The position numbers were made by a program, and so were the translations under genes. The notes below the pieces were generated by a model. That model searched no databases, had not been told where the DNA came from, and worked only from the letters and a program-made list of their open reading frames with translations. This document shows positions 21,916 to 32,290 of a stretch of DNA of 64,000 bases, in pieces. The DNA is from Diphasiastrum complanatum (Eukaryota; Streptophyta; Lycopodiopsida; Lycopodiales; Lycopodiaceae), in the NCBI GenBank assembly GCA_029204225.1, contig CM055106.1:48063337-48127336 (forward strand). Reading direction: 5' to 3'. The first letter of the stretch is position 1. Each line of letters starts with the position of its first letter.

Positions 21916-23296
21916 ATGGCTACCCCTAGAGCTGCTCCTGGAGGTGCTCCACAAGAGGTCAATCCAATTATTGTTAGAAGAGCACCCTGATTGGATCTAC
22001 CCAAATATAATGGATTAACAGATCCAGTTAGATTTCTTCAAATCTATGCTGAATCCTGTGAGGTCTATGGTGAGATTTATCCTCAAGATAAACTTAAGCT
22101 GTTTCCTATGGCCTTAATAGGCACAACACAAGATTGGTATTATAACCAAGATGAAACTGAGCGTACAGATTGGGAGGTTGTTAAACGAGCCCTTATCAAA
22201 TGGTTCAAACCGCGGAAGTTTATGGAAGACCCTTTCCTACTTTTAAGTAAAATTAAAATGGGAAAGCGAGAAATGGTTCGAGATTACATCGAAAGGGTGA
22301 AATGTCTTAGATCTGAATGTGAACCTGAGCTGATTAATGAAAATGCCATGATTATGTGGTTTTTGTTAGGTCTATCTAAACGGATCAGACGTGAGCTAAA
22401 ATGCCATAATGAGTACGCACTTTTGCAAAATGCTATGGACGATGCAATTCGGGAGGAGGATGAAGATTCAGATGATGAGCCGAATGTCAGTATGTTGCCT
22501 TATACAACAAGGCAGACTACTACGACATCCACCACTATTGCATCAACGAATGCCAATGCTACTGCAGAATTGATGCTCAATGAGTTTGAGAAACTTGGGA
22601 AGACCCAGCAGAAACAGATGGAAAAGTTACAGTTGCAATTTGATGAGAAGATCAAAGCATTGAAAAATTTCCACAGAGAAGTGAACAAAGAACCTGAGAA
22701 GTTTGCAAAGACTTTTCCTACCAAGGAAAATGTCTGGTGTTCTATTTGTACAAGAAATCACACAGTGAACGAGTGTCCTCAATTGAAAAAACGAATGAAA
22801 ATCAATGTTTGCCATCTGTGTTATTCACCTGACCATGAGACTGCTTTTTGCAACTTCAACCCTCGGATAATTCAGCAATGGTATGCCTAGATGGGATATC
22901 GAGAACCACAGTATGGAGGAAATCCAGCAGCAAGACTGCGACAATCTATTCTTGGATACCCGGAACGTCTAGCTTTGCCTGCCCCACCAAAACACTCTGC
23001 TCCTCCTGCCAATTTGATGGAACGAGAACCTTACGGAAGTGTTGAGCAATGGAGCTATGGTAATGATTAGGAAGGTGGATCTTCAGAACAGTATGCCATT
23101 TATGCTGCTGCTCAACAACAAGCCTCGAAAAATTGGGCCAGAGCACCAATTGGATGTTTTGCATGTGGAGAAAATCACAGAGTTGCAGAATGCCCAAATA
23201 AAGAAAAATTTGTACCATTCTGTCGTGATTGTGGATATGGGCATTGCTATAAAGATTGTCCAACAGACCAAAGCCACCACCAGCTGCAGCACCTGT
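21916..23296 (+). pseudogene. Gypsy gag with four zinc-knuckle-like motifs
   Basis: The structural protein of the 10.8-kb element. The ATG at 21916 starts MATPRAAPGG; a TGA at 21988-21990 (probably from CGA) breaks the frame 25 codons in. The gag core follows: LPKYNGLTDPVRFLQIYAE, KLFPMALIGTTQDWYY and VKRALIKWFKPRKF. A coiled, charged stretch precedes four Cys/His motifs: CSICTRNHTVNEC (22738-22776), CHLCYSPDHETAFC (22810-22851), CFACGENHRVAEC (23155-23193) and CRDCGYGHCYKDC (23221-23259). The second is a standard CX2CX4HX4C; the other three have CX2CX3HX4C. Stops at 22888 (TAG) and near 23066 (TAG) separate them. Two pairs of knuckles in one gag is unusual. Confidence 0.88.
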
Positions 23297-23399
23297 AAGT
23301 AGCTCAAAATAAACCAAGTGCACCCTTGATGGTGGTCACCAGAGCACAAAAGCAAAAAGAACCAGTAGTGGATCCAGTACCTGCTGATTCTATATTATT

Positions 23400-24803
23400 G
23401 AACGATACACCAACAGCATCGGGAGTCTATCCAAATCTCAATGTAGAAAAATGAAGATATCAGGATATGAGACAATGGATTAAACATCTTCAAGAAGAAG
23501 AGGGACTTGAAGCTGCTAAAGTAACAGCTGAAGTTCGGTCTTCACCATTGCAGCTCCAAGAAATTTACGTATGGATATGAATGATCAATTACATCATCAC
23601 AAAGAACCCTTCAAGATGACTAAACCGGAAGCACCGCATATAGAATTACTCATGAACATTTGGTCTAGCAAAATCAATATTTCATTGGGAGAGTTCCTAA
23701 AGTTGGTACCAAAAGCAAAAGAAGTCTTAGCGCAAAAGTTAGCTCAAGAAGAATCAGAAGTCCATCAGGAGCCGCTTTTTTGTGCTAAATTTGAAGAATC
23801 TAACGGTGTACGCCATGTTGGAGCTGCTTGGGAAAGTGAACAAAAGAATATCACTCTACCGATACAACATAGACAATTTTCTAAAGAAGCAGCCGTGATA
23901 GATGGCGGTTCAGGAGTTAACCTGATTTTTACAAAGCTATGTACAAAATGGGGCCTTACAAAGATTAAGCCTGCTACTTTTGCTATTAAGCTAGCTGATG
24001 TCTACCGAGTTCTCTTAGGACGTCCATGGTTATGAGTTGCGCAAGTAATTCATAATTGGGGAACAAGAAAAGTTACTTTTGAAAATTGTGAACGTGCAGT
24101 TAAAGTTGATCCTACGACTTGGACTATCAAACCAGTGGTTCAAAAAGCGGATGACGATTCATCAACAACGGATCACGCTTGTGATCGACCAGAGAAAAAA
24201 TTGGGAGTTCACTACGATTCTCAAACGGATACTATCAATTGGAATGAAGCTCTTGCAACAATTGATTGTATAGTAGGATATATGTGTCAACAAGATATTC
24301 AATCAGAGTTGAGCGAGATTTCCTTATTAGATCGAACATTGGATACACCAATCACGTTTCCACTAAATGTGCTGAATGTAGCATGGATATCAATGGAACC
24401 TATACCAGATCCAATCGAGGATGATCTCATACTAGTGAGCCATGCCTTAACTTATGATGGCAATGCAGAACTTATGGATGAACAGACTCTACATCATATG
24501 GATCCGACCAGATTTGGAGTGCGCAATGTTCCTGATGAACCAACAATCAAATTGCCCAAAGCAATTATATTGAAGGGAGACAAGATCACAAGTTTGATGA
24601 CGAAGAAACAAGCTAAGCAACATTATGATATGGTCTTGAAATGGGAAAATTCCCCTCAAAAGATCGATTCAAAGGAAGTGCCACCTCTATTGGATAAAGG
24701 CAAAGGAAAAGTCAAGAATGATTCTTCAAGTCAGATTTCTAGCAAGACATCATCGTCTAGGAAGTCTTCACCTGTGAAGAAAGATTTATCATCCCGAAAG
24801 TAA
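23400..24803 (+). pseudogene. Gypsy protease and protease-RT linker
   Basis: Aspartic protease of the 10.8-kb element. The frame from 23571 reads to AAWESEQKNITLPIQH, then the catalytic region VIDGGSGVNLIFTKL and KLADV, then directly VLLGRPWL. In the related relic at 19.5-19.7 kb about 35-40 codons lie between LVD and VLLGRPWL, so this copy has lost that piece of the protease in frame. After TGA at 24033 the linker continues: KVTFENCERAVKVDP, HACDRPEKKLGVHYDSQ, NVLNVAWISMEPI and a lysine/serine-rich tail ending in a TAA near 24801. The linker is shared with the 17.3-20 kb relic, so it is a normal part of this family. Confidence 0.82.
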
Positions 24804-26185
24804 TCACCTCAAAAGAACCTCATAGATTGCTTGACGTCGATTTCATTTATGAGATCGAGCATACAGAATGGATTTCTCCGATTGTCATTGTTCCTAAGAA
24901 AAATGGAAAATTGCGAATCTGTGTGAATCTCAAAGCATTGAATAAAGTGACACGGAAGGATCACTTTCCGTTACCTTTTATTGAAAGCATTTTGGATCGT
25001 CTTGCTGGAGCGAAAGCTTATAGTTTTCTGGATGGCTCTAGTGGTTACAACCAGGTTAAGATTGCACCTGCCGATCGCCACAAAACTGCTTTCGCAACAG
25101 AATGGGGCACCTATGCTTGCAAAGTAATGTCGTTTGGACTCTGTAATGCACCAAGCTCATTCCAAAGAGTAATGCAATTTGCCTTTAAAGATTACCTGCA
25201 AAAATTTCTTGAAATTTATTTGGACGACTTGGGAGTTCATAGTACAGATACAGACCACCTGGATCGATTGGGGAAAGTATTTGAAAGATGTTGCACCAAT
25301 ATCAGATTTCTCTAAATCCAGTAAAATGCCAGATACTAGGTTTTGCACAAAGTTGTGCTTGGACATGTGATATCAAGACATGGTATTGCCACCGATTATT
25401 CTAAGATCAAAGTTATTGTGGAATTGCCACTACCAACAACAATTCAAAGAGTTTATGTGTTTATGGGTCATGCGAACTACTATCGAATTTTTATTATCTT
25501 CTTTGCGGATTTAGCACGACCTATATACAAATTAACTATTGTTCCTATTTGGACAGTAGAGGTGTTAAAAGCCTTTGAAAAGTTAAAAAAAGTATCAACT
25601 TCAGCACCAATACTGCATTCTCCAGATTGGACATTAGAGTTTCATGTTTATACGGATGTTTCAAAATACGCCATTGGATCAGTTTTGATGCAACCAGGTG
25701 ACTATAAGAAGGATTATCCTATACGATTTGCACGCAGACAACTTACAGATCCAGAGAAGAATTATTCAACAACAGAACGTGAAGCGCTAGCCATGATTTT
25801 TTCTGTTCGGAAATTTCGTCACTACCTCATGGAAACGCACTTTGCATTTTATACGGATCATCAACCGTTACTTTACTTGGTAAACAAGACATGTAATACT
25901 GGACGTATTGCAAGATGGTTATTATTATTGACTGAATTTGACTTTCGAATTGTAGTTCAAAAGGGAAGGCAACATTATCTAGCCGATCATGTTTCGCGAA
26001 TTGAATCCGCACCAGTTAATACTGAAGTGGATGATGAACTGCCAGATGCTGCGTTGTTCTATGTTGAAGCAGTATTTGAGTGGGTGGCAGATACTGTTGA
26101 GTACCTGATGCTAGGACAACCGAATGACTCTTTGACAAAAGTACAGAAAAGAGAATTGATCCATAAGGCTCAACCTTATCAATAA
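24804..26185 (+). pseudogene. Gypsy reverse transcriptase and RNase H
   Basis: RT begins near 24830: IEHTEWISPIVIVPKKNGKL, RICVNLKALNKV, DHFPLPFIESILDRLAGAKA, SFLDGSSGYNQVKIA (first catalytic Asp), GLCNAPSSFQRVMQF and EIYLDDLGVH (YxDD intact as YLDD). A stop and frame change near 25313 separate it from the thumb/RNase H part: HGIATDYSKI, then the RNase H domain with VYTDVSKYAIGSVL, NYSTTEREALAM, FYTDHQPLLYLVNK and QHYLADHVSRIES. Catalytic D, E and D are visible. The 280-codon frame ends at 26185 with VQKRELIHKAQPYQ and a stop, directly followed by integrase. Confidence 0.92.
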
Positions 26186-27346
26186 ATTGCAGGACAATTG
26201 TATCGTCGTGGAGCAGATAATATTTTACGAAGATGTGTTTTACCGCATGAAGTACCAGATTTAATCATGTTTTTACATGATGGCATGGGTGGAGGACATT
26301 TCTCTACAAATATTACTATTCACAAACTTTTGCAATTCGGTTGTTGGTGGCCTATGCTTCATAAGGACACAGAAAATTTTATTCAGACATGTGATGTCTA
26401 CCAGCGAGCACGACGACCTACTCGATAGAATTATGAACCCTTACATCCAGTTTTATCGCAAGCACCATTTAAAAAATGGGGACTGGATTATGTTGGTCCT
26501 ATTCATCCTGCTGCGCAAGGATCTCAGGCCCAATACATTATCGTCGCAACTGATTATATGACCAAGTGGGTTGAAGCCAAAGCTGTCAAAGTGGTTGATG
26601 CAAAATCTACGGCAAAGTTTCTATATGAAAATATTATAATCAGATTTGGATGTCCGATCGAAATTGTCAGTGATTGGAGTACAACTTTGTTAATCAAACC
26701 ATAAAGTGTTTACTGGAAGATTTTTTGTTATACACAGATTTAGTACTCCCTATTATCCCAGACGGAATGGCCAAGCTGAATCTTCCAATAAGATTCTCTG
26801 CACCATTATGACAAAGACAGTTGAAGCGAGTCGGTCTGATTGGAAACATAAACTGTATGCAGCATTATGGGCATTTATAATGCTTACAAAAATAGTACAA
26901 ATCAAACACCTTTTCAACTGGTTTATGGTCAAGATGCTGTTATGCCAATTGAATTTTTAATCCCATCTTTATGCATAGCAGCAACCGAACGATTAACTGA
27001 TGATATGTTTTTACAACTCTGTCATGAAGCATTGCACAAATTATGTGAAACCCGATTGATGACAGTTCATGCCTTAGCAGCAGAGAAAGCCCGCCGCAAG
27101 GCATGGCACGATCGTCGATTGCACAAAAAAGATCTGAAAGCAAGAGATCTTGCATTGATGTACACAACCAAGCTGATCAAGGGTAAGTTGAAGTTTACTG
27201 GTGAAGGCCCGTATAAAGTGAAGGAAATCTTGAACTATGGTGGAGTAATTCTTGAGCACTTGGATGGAATACAATTCGATACTCTGATAAATGGCAGTCG
27301 ATTACGCAAGTTTTGGCAGCCTGCTCCGCCAGTTGAACAAGCCTGA
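26186..27346 (+). pseudogene. Gypsy integrase, no chromodomain
   Basis: N-terminal zinc-binding region at 26198-26428 has the H...H...C pattern (FLHDGMGGGHFS, FIQTCDVYQRA), but the last Cys of the usual CxxC is Tyr. The catalytic core follows in shifting frames: KKWGLDYVGPIHPAA (first Asp), IVSDWST where IVSDRGT is expected (second Asp kept), and RRNGQAESSNKIL with the Glu. The C-terminal part (26867-27346) reads STNQTPFQLVYGQDAVMPIE, ALAAEKARRKAWHDRRLH and GPYKVKEIL, ending FWQPAPPVEQA and TGA. No chromodomain is present. At least three frame changes make it inactive. Confidence 0.9.
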
Positions 27347-27349
27347 TCT

Positions 27350-28162
27350 CAATGGGTTTTTTAATTTATTTGTTTTTCAATTTTTTGTTTTCAATATTTA
27401 ATTTGCTGACTTTTTTGGAAGAAGATAGTTATAAAAAATAAATAAATAAATAAGGAAAGACTGATGAGCAAAAGTCAGGAAGTCATCAGCATAAAAAAAA
27501 GGAAGCACATAATTTTTTATGGAAAATGCCTTAGAAAACCACTGTTTTGGGCATATTTGGCTAATACAGTACCAAAAACCTTCGCTGAGCTCTCAGACTG
27601 TACATCCACCCTTGATTTATCTAAATTGAGGTGAGCAAAGGTTTCTGACAAGAGAAAATTCAATTTTTGAGTCAGGCGAATGTTCAGTGATATGTCATTT
27701 TGGGAACCTTCGCCGAGCATCATAACCTCATTATGAACCTTCGCCGACCTGCTAGATGATCTTAAAATATCAAAATTAGGTTGTCTATAGGTTCAAATTG
27801 TGAAAAAATACATTTATGACAGTACCTGGACAAAGGACCCTCTTGGGCGAAGGTTCATCCTTTGCCAGCCCTGGAAAACGTTCGTTTGATAGGTTCAGAT
27901 CCCTAGAAACCTTCGCCGAGATTTTTATAGCCTATTATTACAGTACTGTACATGCTTGCAAATTTTTGTGCAGAACTGATCAACCAAACTACTATTCAGT
28001 GTAATGGACCCACCAAATTCACCTATAAGTTGGCTGAATTCGATTCATTCCTCACTTGTGCTAGCGAAGCTCTTGCGAATTTTTCTTGCGACCAAAGCCT
28101 TCCAAATTTCTTGCATTGCCTTGTAATACGCTTTCACACGTTTATAATTCCTTTCTGATCAT
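27350..28162 (+). promoter_or_regulatory. Spacer with repeated AACCTTCGCCGAG motif
   Basis: Non-coding sequence between integrase and the extra ORFs of the 10.8-kb element. The 13-base motif AACCTTCGCCGAG occurs, with at most one change, at 27577-27589, 27705-27717, 27736-27748 and 27908-27920, and in reverse orientation at about 27846-27856. Its purpose is unknown. A regulatory role for the downstream ORF is possible but untested. Confidence 0.6.
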
Positions 28163-29109
28163 CATGTCTTCTACCGATACTTCCCAGTTTTTCACGCTAT
28201 ACTATCCATCGTGATGTCCCATCTGCAACGGGCATCATGATTCTTCCTAGCACAAGCATGGTCACTCAGTGGATGACCCTTGCAGAGCCTCTACTCACTG
28301 CAATGGGTATTCATGAGAGAGCCTTTTCGGGTCGTATCAATATGGATTTCATCACTCTTGCCTTCAGTACGTGGAAGGAAGAGAAATCCAAGTTTTATAT
28401 CACCTTCCAAGGAGCCACACACAAAGTGCACTTCACTGAGGTCGCACTTGCAACTATAGGAATCTCATCCAGTACGCAAGCCTCACCCAATCACAAGCAC
28501 GCCAAACAGGCCATCAAGCCATACATTGACCTCACCAACGATCTGCACTGGACCAATGATGGCTACCTTCTGGAAGCCATCACTGAGCCTTCCATCCACG
28601 CAGCTGCCCAGCTGTTGAATCATTTCCTGATGGTTGGCAACCTCAGGAAAGAGCGCATCACATCTCAAATCCTTCACAGGATAGTGGAGTCCCACATCAA
28701 GTTGGCCAAAGCCCCTCTTGGACCATATAACTGGTTCAAGACTGTTTTTGGTGAGCTCAAGCGAGCTATTAAGGCCAATACTAAGCAGCAGTTCATCGCT
28801 AGCTCTCTATTGTCCCTCTTAGCCGCTTCTCACCTAGAAAACAGAATCCATGGCTTCCACCTAGATTTTGTGCTTTCGGTTTACGAAGAAGCACCGGCTG
28901 AGTCATCTCATCAGGCCTCAAGTTCTCATGATCGTCATCGTCCACGCAGCGAGATCGTAATTCCTGACTCGCCTTCCACGTCACGACGTCGCACTAGGCA
29001 TACCTCGTTAGCTGCGCTTCCGCCCCCACTACTGTTTGCACTGAACTTCCCATTCCCCTCACGTTTGATGCTTCCCTCGCCTCTGCTCCCATACAAGGAC
29101 AGTCTGTGA
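28163..29109 (+). pseudogene. Gypsy 3' extra ORF, first part
   Basis: Downstream of integrase and in sense orientation. The first ATG (28163, MSSTDTSQFFT) is separated by a frameshift from the main 290-codon frame that begins near 28237 (MILPSTSMVTQWMTLAEPLL). The segment ITFQGATHKVHFTEVALATI resembles the 'fxxxxxxxxlsxxelaxxlGi' pattern seen in Athila ORF-1 type and plant mobile domain proteins, but the match is weak. The C-terminus is proline/serine-rich. No transmembrane segment is obvious. Position between integrase and the 3' LTR is where Athila-type elements carry their env-like ORF. Function unknown. Confidence 0.6.
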
Positions 29110-30170
29110 CCATTGGACCTACCATTTGCCATCACAGTTGCCCAGGTCGCCTCACCCCTGCGCACCGAAGCAACCTCACCCAACACCAAAATCTTTGAAA
29201 TGCCCCAGAGCCTAGCGCCCTTTGAACCCCAATCCCCTAGAAGAGGATTCGGGCATATCCATGAATCTACTATCGGTGTCGAAGATGCCAGTCAGCAACC
29301 ACACACACACAAGGTAACCCAGCCACACTTCGGGTGGACACATCTGTCAAGTCACCAAAGCAGTTCAACGCCAAGATGCCTGAAGGGTTTGAAGAAGAGG
29401 ATACTTTTGAAGAAGAAGAAACCTTGGCACCTATTCCATGCCTACCAAGGACAGTACCATCAGGTTCTCCTGTTGTTGCCACCTCCACAACCGTCGATTC
29501 TGGTGATGCTCTAGGGTTAGTTTCAAGCCTTGGACAAGTGATCCAGTCTATGCTGGATAAGAAGAAGGAAATGGAGCAGAGGATCTTTGATCTAGGATCC
29601 GAAAACACTCTGATCAGCCAGAAAATTGTCCAGCTGGATCGAGAGTTAAAGATAGCCAAACAAAATGAAGATAAGGCTGAAAGCTAAAAGAAATTGGCCC
29701 AACAACAAGTTGATCGCTTGGAAACCTACATCAGCTCCCTGCAAAACGCCATGACAACTGCACAGGATCAGGTAGATAAGGCAGTGCAAGATGCCAAGCA
29801 ACAGGTGCAGCTGCTGAAGGGGCAATTACAGATGGCCGAACAAGATTGCACACGGCTTCAAGGTGAATTGGATGCGACCACCCTTGAGCGTGATGCCTAT
29901 CTGCAAACGCAAATACCCGATCATCTGGTCACACCGACGGAGATTGTGTATTTATTCAAGAAAGTGGAAACATACAAAGTGGCCCTTCAGGGATTCCAAG
30001 GCCTCTTTGATAGATTCAAAGGAGTAGCTTCAACCGAGTTGGCAAAGGCAAAAGAGACCATCACCACCTATGAAAAAGCAGTCACTCAAGTATTGAAAGC
30101 CGGACCACAAGTCCCCGTTCCAGTCATGCTGCAATTCTCTCCTTCACGCCAGTACAATTGGATATAGGGA
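29110..30170 (+). pseudogene. Gypsy 3' extra ORF, coiled-coil part
   Basis: Two consecutive frames (29334-29687 and 29694-30167) separated by one TAA. They encode a long heptad-rich coiled coil: SLGQVIQSMLDKKKEMEQ, QLDRELKIAKQNEDKAES, RLETYISSLQNAMTTAQDQV, LLKGQLQMAEQDCTRLQ. The single in-frame stop between them suggests one original protein of about 280 residues or more, continuous with the ORF before it. It ends at a TAG near 30165. The shape suggests a multimerising protein; no enzyme motif is visible. Confidence 0.65.
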
Positions 30171-30329
30171 TTGATTCGAGCATGGACCAGGGGGGAGCTC
30201 CAGATCTAGTAGATCAACCGCCAACCATACCGGCAGTACAAGCAGGTCCATCCTCATCAAGGACAAGACATTTATTCAGAAGGCCCATCAGCGTCGAGGA
30301 CCAGATCTAGACCTTCTTAAAGCAACATC

Positions 30330-30995
30330 TGCATGAGTCCTCGCATGGTGGATGGGTTCTGAAATTTAAGACCTTCGAGATTGAGGCCGACAAAGAATTG
30401 GACAAAATACCTGCACTGGGAGAACAGCCGGCATGGAGAATCACGATTTTTGAGAAAACTCCGGAATCAATTAGGAGTTACGTCACCAGCCCTCGTAAGT
30501 TGCAGGTAGATCCTTATTACGTGCCAATGCCACGAAGACATAAATGGAAAGATTTGGGATTGGCTATGGACAAAATCACCATCCATACACCCAATTGGCC
30601 AATCATCCATCAGCCTTATAGCTAGAACATTTCAGTGGACTTCCACTGTGCCTTACAGGCATATCAGAGAGAGTATGTCCACTCTCCGGATCCAACGGTG
30701 CGACAATCGACAATGTTTGCTAAAGATCTAACTTTGTTGGCATCAATGGCAACCCAATGGGACGATTGCCTTCCTACCTTGGCATTTGATCCAAATAAGC
30801 CGATGGCCTCAGAGCAAATCACAGATTAGCTGCCGATTGCTCGACTGTATTTTTGCGCAGCTATGATGGGAGGCTCTTGGGAATCCCGCTTCACCTCATG
30901 GAAGACTTCCAAGTGGATTGCCGGAGCCCACCGTTGTTTCCTGCTACACAACTTGCATTTCAATACTGCACGCCTTGACTTTATGGAGAAGGTGT
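30330..30995 (+). pseudogene. Gypsy 3' extra ORF, C-terminal part
   Basis: Open frames at 30398-30625 and 30635-30829, then further coding-like sequence to a TAG near 30996. Motifs: VDPYYVPMPRRHKWKDLG and MTTQWDD-like (MATQWDDCLPTLAFDP). The DPYYVPMPRR stretch has a counterpart in the second Gypsy element at about 46640 (NPYYYPIARR), and both regions end shortly before a GTGGGACC(G/A)CCA...GGGGGATA tract and an LTR. This shows the 3' ORF is a shared part of both elements. Confidence 0.6.
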
Positions 30996-31078
30996 AGTAT
31001 CATTTAATTAAGATTCGGCGCGAAGCCAATAAAAGTCCCCAATAACTGCATATTGTAGGTGTCGTGGGACCGCCACCA

Positions 31079-31095
31079 ATTTTGGTGGGGGATAC
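31079..31095 (+). promoter_or_regulatory. Polypurine tract
   Basis: TTTTGGTGGGGGATAC directly before the 3' LTR. It is G-rich rather than pure purine, but the same GGGGGATA followed by TGTT occurs at 47218-47229 before the other Gypsy LTR. Confidence 0.65.
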
Positions 31096-31844
31096 TGTTG
31101 GACGGTTTGCGGACCCCAAGGCAATCCCAACCCTAGTTAATAAGTGAGAAGGATTTGGCACTTTGCATGTGTAAGTCCAACTTGATGACCACATAGTTAT
31201 TTGATTGATTAGTTAAAAGTTAATAAAGGACTTTAGGCCTTTTTGCGGGACTTTTAATGTCGTAGGGCCTAAATGTCAAGTTAGTGAATAAAGTTGGGTT
31301 TCCCTCATTCCGACACTTTTTTAAATTTGAATAAAAAGAGAGGCAAGACTGGACCAATAGGATTTAGAGGCCAGGGTCCTCCTCTCTACTATAAAAAGGG
31401 ACCAACTCGAGTTGCTCTTGATGTTCATTTCCTCATTTCAATAAAGCTGATTGGTTCTTTTTAGAAATGGATTGATGAATGTCCTTGCTCTTCCTCTCTT
31501 TTCCTCCATTTCTCATGCTTTCTTTGGTATTTGCTAATTGTTGGATTTGATCATTATTGGGATTGCTATTTCTTATGCTTTTTGTGAGAGAGAAAGGGAG
31601 AGAGAGAAGAGTAAGTTTCTATCATTGTTGTGGATTTAGGGTTAATGGAAGTAGGGTTAATGGATATAGTGTTAATGCTTAGTGTTAATGGATGTTAGTG
31701 TTAGATCTTCCATTCATGTTGAAATCTGAACTATACTATCGCTCGCATGGGAACGAACCTACGCGTGACAGCTAACTCCGTCTCTCTGATGCTAGATTGA
31801 CTAGATCTTGGATTCAAGTTAGGCAAGGAAAGAAACCCACTACA
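31096..31844 (+). repeat. 3' LTR of the 10.8-kb Gypsy element
   Basis: Starts TGTTGGACGG and ends CCCACTACA, with TATAAAAA at 31390-31397. Compared with the 5' LTR it lacks about 11 bp near 31310 and has roughly 30 single-base differences, many of them C/T or G/A. It is followed by the target copy TTAAC (31845-31849) and then Copia gag. Confidence 0.93.
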
Positions 31845-32290
31845 TTAACGTCCCCAATTGGTTCTCCAATTGCCACAAGTTGATCTCTCAGCTCCTTTAT
31901 CCTGGTGAAGAAAGATCCCACTGATTCACTTTCTTCCATCCTTACTGTGTTCAATCTCGACTTCAAGAACATGGCCCGAGCTGGATTGCAAGTTTGAAAT
32001 TGCATTCTAAGAGCTTCCCAAGCTCCCCTAGCCGTCGTGGCATCACTTATATGAGTGATCACATGGTCTTTCACTGAAAGATTGATCAAGGACAATGCTC
32101 TCTGTGCCTTTTAATCAAAGGCCCTCATGTCACCTGGAGTGGTATTTGGCCGGACTTCAATACCTGCCACAATCTCCCATAACTCTTTCTCCATCAAAAT
32201 GCTCTTCATTTTGAATTTCCAGATGTTGTAGTTAGAAGCCCCATCAAGTTTGCTTACATCGCCCAAAATTGCCTCGTTGATGTTTGCCAT
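31845..32290 (-). pseudogene. Copia gag, N-terminal half
   Basis: Second copy of the gag seen at 188-740, on the minus strand. It starts MANINEAILG at 32290 and continues to GEPIGDV, where the Gypsy element is inserted; the rest of gag resumes at 21023. The frame is intact where the first copy has lost a G (MEKELWEIVAGIE), but the same in-frame TAA is present (32111-32113). After the stop it reads LINLSVKDHVITHISDAT and MEESESVGSFFTRIKELRDQ. Confidence 0.9.

Larger units (their letters stand above)
21025..31844 (+). mobile_element. Complete Ty3/Gypsy retrotransposon, 10.8 kb
   Basis: A structurally complete but inactive element: 5' LTR 21025-21783, tRNA-Asp-type primer site 21788-21805, gag, protease, RT, RNase H, integrase to 27346, about 3.7 kb with extra ORFs, purine-rich tract, and 3' LTR 31096-31844. 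The LTRs differ by roughly 30 substitutions and two small indels over about 750 bp (counted by eye, near 96% identity), so the insertion is not recent. It inserted in the opposite orientation into a Copia gag and has degenerate 5-bp duplications at both ends. No chromodomain follows the integrase. The primer site and the long 3' region point to the Athila/Tat side of Gypsy; this lineage call is inference. Confidence 0.93.
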
